Below are positions 24,188 to 26,654 of a stretch of 26,654 bases of DNA, one piece after another (position 1 is the stretch's first letter; every line of letters begins with the position of its first letter). The stretch comes from Oscillibacter sp. (GTDB taxonomy: Bacteria > Bacillota > Clostridia > Oscillospirales > Oscillospiraceae), in contig JAHHSA010000022.1 of the NCBI GenBank assembly GCA_020025475.1, positions 1-26,654 on the forward strand. Reading direction: 5' to 3'. The notes beneath the pieces are model-generated. The model saw only the letters and a list, made by a program, of their open reading frames with translations, searched no databases and was not told where the DNA came from. Made by a program: the position numbers and the translations under genes.

Positions 24188-25036
24188 TTACTTCATCTTA
24201 AAGCCACCGGCAATTGCCTCGGGTCCAATGTACTTTCTCATCGCAAAGATCATGACAGCGGCGGGGATCATCAGCAGGATCGCAAACACGGCGCCGGCCT
24301 GACCGGGGTAGTCCAGAATGATGCCAAACATTTCAACAGGCATGGTCTTGATCTTAGCAAGGCCGACCAGCAGCGTGCCCTGTGCCTCTTCCATGGAGCC
24401 CAGGAAGGTGTAAAGGGTGGCGACGACGATGCCGGGCATAGCCATGGGGAAGGAGACTTGGAAGAAAGTGCGGATCGGGCCGGCACCCACATCGCGGGCC
24501 GCCTCCTCCTGCTGCTTATGAACCGACTGGAAGGCACTGCACGGCAGCCAGACCATGAACATCATGGAGTTAATCATGTGAATAATGACAACGCCGGGAA
24601 GGGTGCCCATCAGACCGTATTTATAGAAGAGAACGCCGATGGAGGTGTAGATACCCAGCTTGGGGAAGGCGTTGGTCAGCAAAAAGGAGAGCATGAACAG
24701 CTTTCTGCCGGGGAACTTAAAGCGGGCCAGTGCGTACGCTGCGGGGATGCAGAGTACCATGGAGCAGACCGTGGTGATGACTGCGATCAGCAGGGATTGG
24801 AAAATCGAGGAGACAAGGCTCTTTTGCGCAAACACGAAATTCCACCACTTGAAGCCCCACTCCTGGGGGAGCACATTGGGCACCTCATGGACATTACCGA
24901 AAGCCATGATACACATGTACATCAGCGGTCCGTAGAAAAACAGAATAAAGACTGCCAGCAGGATAAATTCAAAGAATTTCTTTCGCCCGACGGCATAGTA
25001 GAAGCGCTTGGGGTTACAATACTTAAACACGTTCAT
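24188..25036 (-). CDS. ABC transporter permease (PotC/UgpE-like)
   Basis: The 282-residue protein has six predicted helices beginning with FEFILLAVFILFFYGPLMYMC and the EAA-loop EEAARDVGAGPIRTFFQVSFPM at about 186-207. It is the second permease of the importer (the other is at 21125-21973). The ATG at 25036 has AAAGGATGGG immediately upstream. It follows the GDPD gene by 131 bases with no terminator visible in between, so it is probably in the same transcript. The order GDPD, permease, ATPase, lipoprotein, permease is unusual, as the two permease genes are normally adjacent. Confidence 0.9.
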   Translation of the reverse strand: MNVFKYCNPKRFYYAVGRKKFFEFILLAVFILFFYGPLMYMCIMAFGNVHEVPNVLPQEWGFKWWNFVFAQKSLVSSIFQSLLIAVITTVCSMVLCIPAAYALARFKFPGRKLFMLSFLLTNAFPKLGIYTSIGVLFYKYGLMGTLPGVVIIHMINSMMFMVWLPCSAFQSVHKQQEEAARDVGAGPIRTFFQVSFPMAMPGIVVATLYTFLGSMEEAQGTLLVGLAKIKTMPVEMFGIILDYPGQAGAVFAILLMIPAAVMIFAMRKYIGPEAIAGGFKMK

Positions 25037-25167
25037 CCCATCCTTTGATTTGATTCATCAGTACTACCAGAACGAGCTGCCTTCCGGAATCTGCGGAGCT
25101 TTTCAGACAGTTGGAGAAAAGGCAAGCGTCCGGAAATTTGCTGTCCCGGAGACCGCACGTGGGCGCC

Positions 25168-25839
25168 TTATGTCCCGCGGCGTTCCCGCAGAGCGCGGAC
25201 CATGAGTGGGCGCCGCGTGGTCACATTGAAGATTTCAGCGTCCAGAAGAGTCTGAGCCCAGCTTTCGTCGTTCACAGTCCAGGCGGAGACGCCCAGTCTG
25301 GCCTGTTGGCAGGCTGCCAGAAATTCCGGCGTACACAGCTCATAATAGATGTTGACGACCGGGACTTCGTACTTTTTGCATTGTTCCAGCGCCTCCAGAA
25401 GCTCCTGCGACGTGGGATATTGCTCGTTCAGATATCGCTGGACCATGGAGGGCATAGCTTCTTCAATGTTCCAGAAGGTCCGACACCGGATCTCGGGGTC
25501 GTCCAGGGCCGCTGTTGAGACAGTGCCGGAGAGGATCAGCTGCTCCGCAGTTCCACAGCTGCGGGCCAGATCCAGAACCTGTCTCTCAATGCCGGGGGAT
25601 TTGAGATCGCAGTTGATGCGCATACCGCTGCCGCGGATCAGGGCGAAGGCATCCTGCAGAGTGGGGGACTGTCCTGCATGCGGTGACTCGTCATGACTGA
25701 GATACAGCGCTCCGCCTGTGTCGCAGCGGACATCCACTTCCAGTGCTTCAACACCACAACGCAGCGCGCATTGGATATGCTCAATGGAATTCTCTGCGGT
25801 GCCCTCACATCCTGAATGTGCTGTGATCATGGTTGGCAT
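25168..25839 (-). CDS. GDPD-family phosphodiesterase with altered HR motif
   Basis: The 223-residue protein is a compact GDPD: TAHSGCEGTAENS at the N-terminus with catalytic H8, metal ligands in EALEVDVR (E34, D36), LYLSHDE with the second His (H49), NCDLKSPG and SAWTVNDES. The usual HRG at positions 8-10 is HSG here, so the conserved arginine is replaced by serine, which may change phosphate binding or specificity. No signal peptide. The ATG at 25839 has AGGAGG eight bases upstream; a longer frame to 25911 has no ribosome site. It opens the ten-gene operon and lies 95 bases after the leader hairpin. It probably acts on the imported ligand. Confidence 0.85.
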   Translation of the reverse strand: MPTMITAHSGCEGTAENSIEHIQCALRCGVEALEVDVRCDTGGALYLSHDESPHAGQSPTLQDAFALIRGSGMRINCDLKSPGIERQVLDLARSCGTAEQLILSGTVSTAALDDPEIRCRTFWNIEEAMPSMVQRYLNEQYPTSQELLEALEQCKKYEVPVVNIYYELCTPEFLAACQQARLGVSAWTVNDESWAQTLLDAEIFNVTTRRPLMVRALRERRGT

Positions 25840-25933
25840 CCTTAAGACCTCCTGTTTTCTGGTTAAACTTCTAAGGAACCCATGCAGATGGTATGGGGGG
25901 ATACGGTCCATCTGGATTCATCGCGGAGAACAC

Positions 25934-25999
25934 AAAAAAAATAACCGGCAGCAACAAAGGAACTCCTCTTTTCTAAGGAGTTGTCTTTGGTTGCCCCGG
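25934..25999 (-). terminator. Leader terminator (attenuator) of the ten-gene operon
   Basis: On the minus strand CCGG (25999-25996), GTTGC-type and CTTTG stems (25994-25985 with 25959-25951, one bulge) and a seven-base inner stem (AACTCCT/AGGAGTT, 25982-25976 with 25967-25961) close to a long hairpin, followed by eight T residues (25941-25934). It lies between promoter and the GDPD start. Confidence 0.75.
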
Positions 26000-26016
26000 C
26001 TCATTTCTCTCCAGCA
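25998..26016 (-). promoter_or_regulatory. Shared glp leader element, copy B
   Basis: The minus strand reads TGCTGGAGAGAAATGAGCC, almost identical to copy C near 15452 and like copy A near 14540. Its GCC end begins the 5' arm of the leader terminator. It is the key link between this operon and GlpP. Confidence 0.6.
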
Positions 26017-26037
26017 ACACTTTCTGAATTTTTGTTC

Positions 26038-26067
26038 AGTATAGCACCAGATGAAGCTCTTTGACAA
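26038..26067 (-). promoter_or_regulatory. Promoter of the ten-gene operon
   Basis: On the minus strand TTGTCA (26067-26062) and TATACT (26043-26038) are 18 bases apart, with TG before the -10 box (TGC-TATACT). It is a strong sigma-A/extended -10 promoter giving a leader of about 190 bases. Confidence 0.7.
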
Positions 26068-26121
26068 CCCTAATTCCTTCATTTCGCACATAATTACATA
26101 ATTTAAACATATTTTCTCCAC

Positions 26122-26654
26122 ACTTTTTGTTTAAACCGCTTCGCTTCAAATATGAGATATTAGAAACGTTTGTGCACTGGAAATGATGGATAAAAACCCA
26201 TTAAAAAAACGTAATCGACTGACTTACTCACAAAACATTCATAAAATGCATGAGAGCATCAGAGATAGGGACCTCGTTGATTTCGGAGAACTTGAAAGGG
26301 CGTATTGTCAAAAAACCATGGTCCAGAGCAGCAAAGGAGCAGCGTCCGGAACTTGGGTATCCTGAGGCACTACAGAAGAATCTGTGTCTGCTGTCTATTA
26401 TCATGTCATAACGATCTTCTGAGCGCACATGGGCAATGTGTCTGTGATTTCTGGGAAATATCATCCATGCGAAACCTTTATCTAGCTTACAAACGTTTTA
26501 TAAAGTTCACAAGCGTATATGTGTAAAGTTTTTGTATAATTGAATTTGAAGTAGTCCTTTTTATGAAATGGATTCTTTGGATTGGGTACCTTGCTGCCCA
26601 ATCCCTGATACTGACAGCCCCCCTTTTTGTTCGATGTCACAGCGATTAGTATTG
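26122..26654. other. Right-end stretch without a convincing gene
   Basis: A 60-codon plus-strand frame at 26183-26365 (MMDKNPLKKRNRLTYSQ) and an overlapping shorter one from ATG 26249 (with LKGRIVKKPWSRAAKEQRP) both look weakly protein-like but have poor ribosome sites and no family I know. A hairpin GGATTGGG/CCCAATCC (26579-26586 with 26597-26604) has no T run. A lone TATAAT at 26535-26540 lacks a matching -35 box. It may be a decayed gene or the edge of an element that continues beyond the window. Confidence 0.35.

Noticed and set aside
25918..26121. 67-codon minus-strand frame upstream of the ten-gene operon
   Set aside because: It covers the promoter -10 region and the attenuator hairpin; its Cys/Phe-rich sequence is not protein-like.

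Overview
The window looks like a chromosomal segment of a gut-type, moderately GC-rich Firmicute, most likely a clostridial Oscillospiraceae/Ruminococcaceae relative. That rests on protein flavour: a UPF0340 (YwlG-like) protein, a GlpP antiterminator, a clostridial GlpA/oxidoreductase/DUF1667 trio, a DUF6054-type protein, strong AGGAGG ribosome sites and several extended -10 promoters. No ribosomal marker is present, so the placement is inference.

Layout. 1-160: tRNA-Asp(GTC) and tRNA-Thr(GGT) with a terminator. 370-984: UPF0340 gene with its own promoter and terminator. 985-1285: decayed C-terminal piece of a tyrosine recombinase (minus strand). 1518-3644: OmpR-family response regulator, sensor kinase and a small membrane protein. 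3829-7134: a tightly packed four-gene envelope operon (YiiX-like cysteine hydrolase, GT28/UgtP-like glycosyltransferase, polysaccharide deacetylase, LPG-synthase-type membrane protein). 7165-10887: a broken small gene, a DUF6054-like protein, an ABC ATPase, a large permease, a tiny membrane protein and an unknown soluble protein. 11092-15211 (minus): glycerol-3-phosphate catabolism, with glpP, then a promoter and attenuator, then GlpA-like dehydrogenase, FAD/NAD oxidoreductase and DUF1667 protein. 15404-16401 (plus): a glycerophosphodiester phosphodiesterase (GDPD) with its own leader. 16462-26067 (minus): a ten-gene run of a second GDPD, a binding-protein-dependent ABC transporter (permease, ATPase, lipoprotein, permease), a stand-alone beta-sandwich-like protein, a CehA/McbA-type PHP metallohydrolase, a GH4 glycosidase, a PfkB sugar kinase and a PIG-L deacetylase. 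26122-26654 holds no convincing gene.

The most interesting signal is regulatory. Three separate leaders (upstream of the GlpA operon, of the plus-strand GDPD, and of the ten-gene operon) each have a sigma-A-type promoter, then a shared element of the form TGCTRGAGA-(n)-TGA-(n)-GCC-(n)-GCA, whose GCC end forms the 5' arm of a following terminator-like hairpin. glpP, whose product is known in Bacillus to antiterminate glp leaders in response to glycerol-3-phosphate, lies in the middle. I infer one local GlpP regulon in which imported glycerophosphodiesters are hydrolysed and the released glycerol-3-phosphate is oxidised. The GH4, PIG-L, PfkB and CehA-like genes suggest that the head group is a sugar or amino-sugar, a candidate undescribed route for scavenging glycosylated glycerophosphodiesters. 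The sequence shows the gene set and the repeated leader element; the substrate is speculation.
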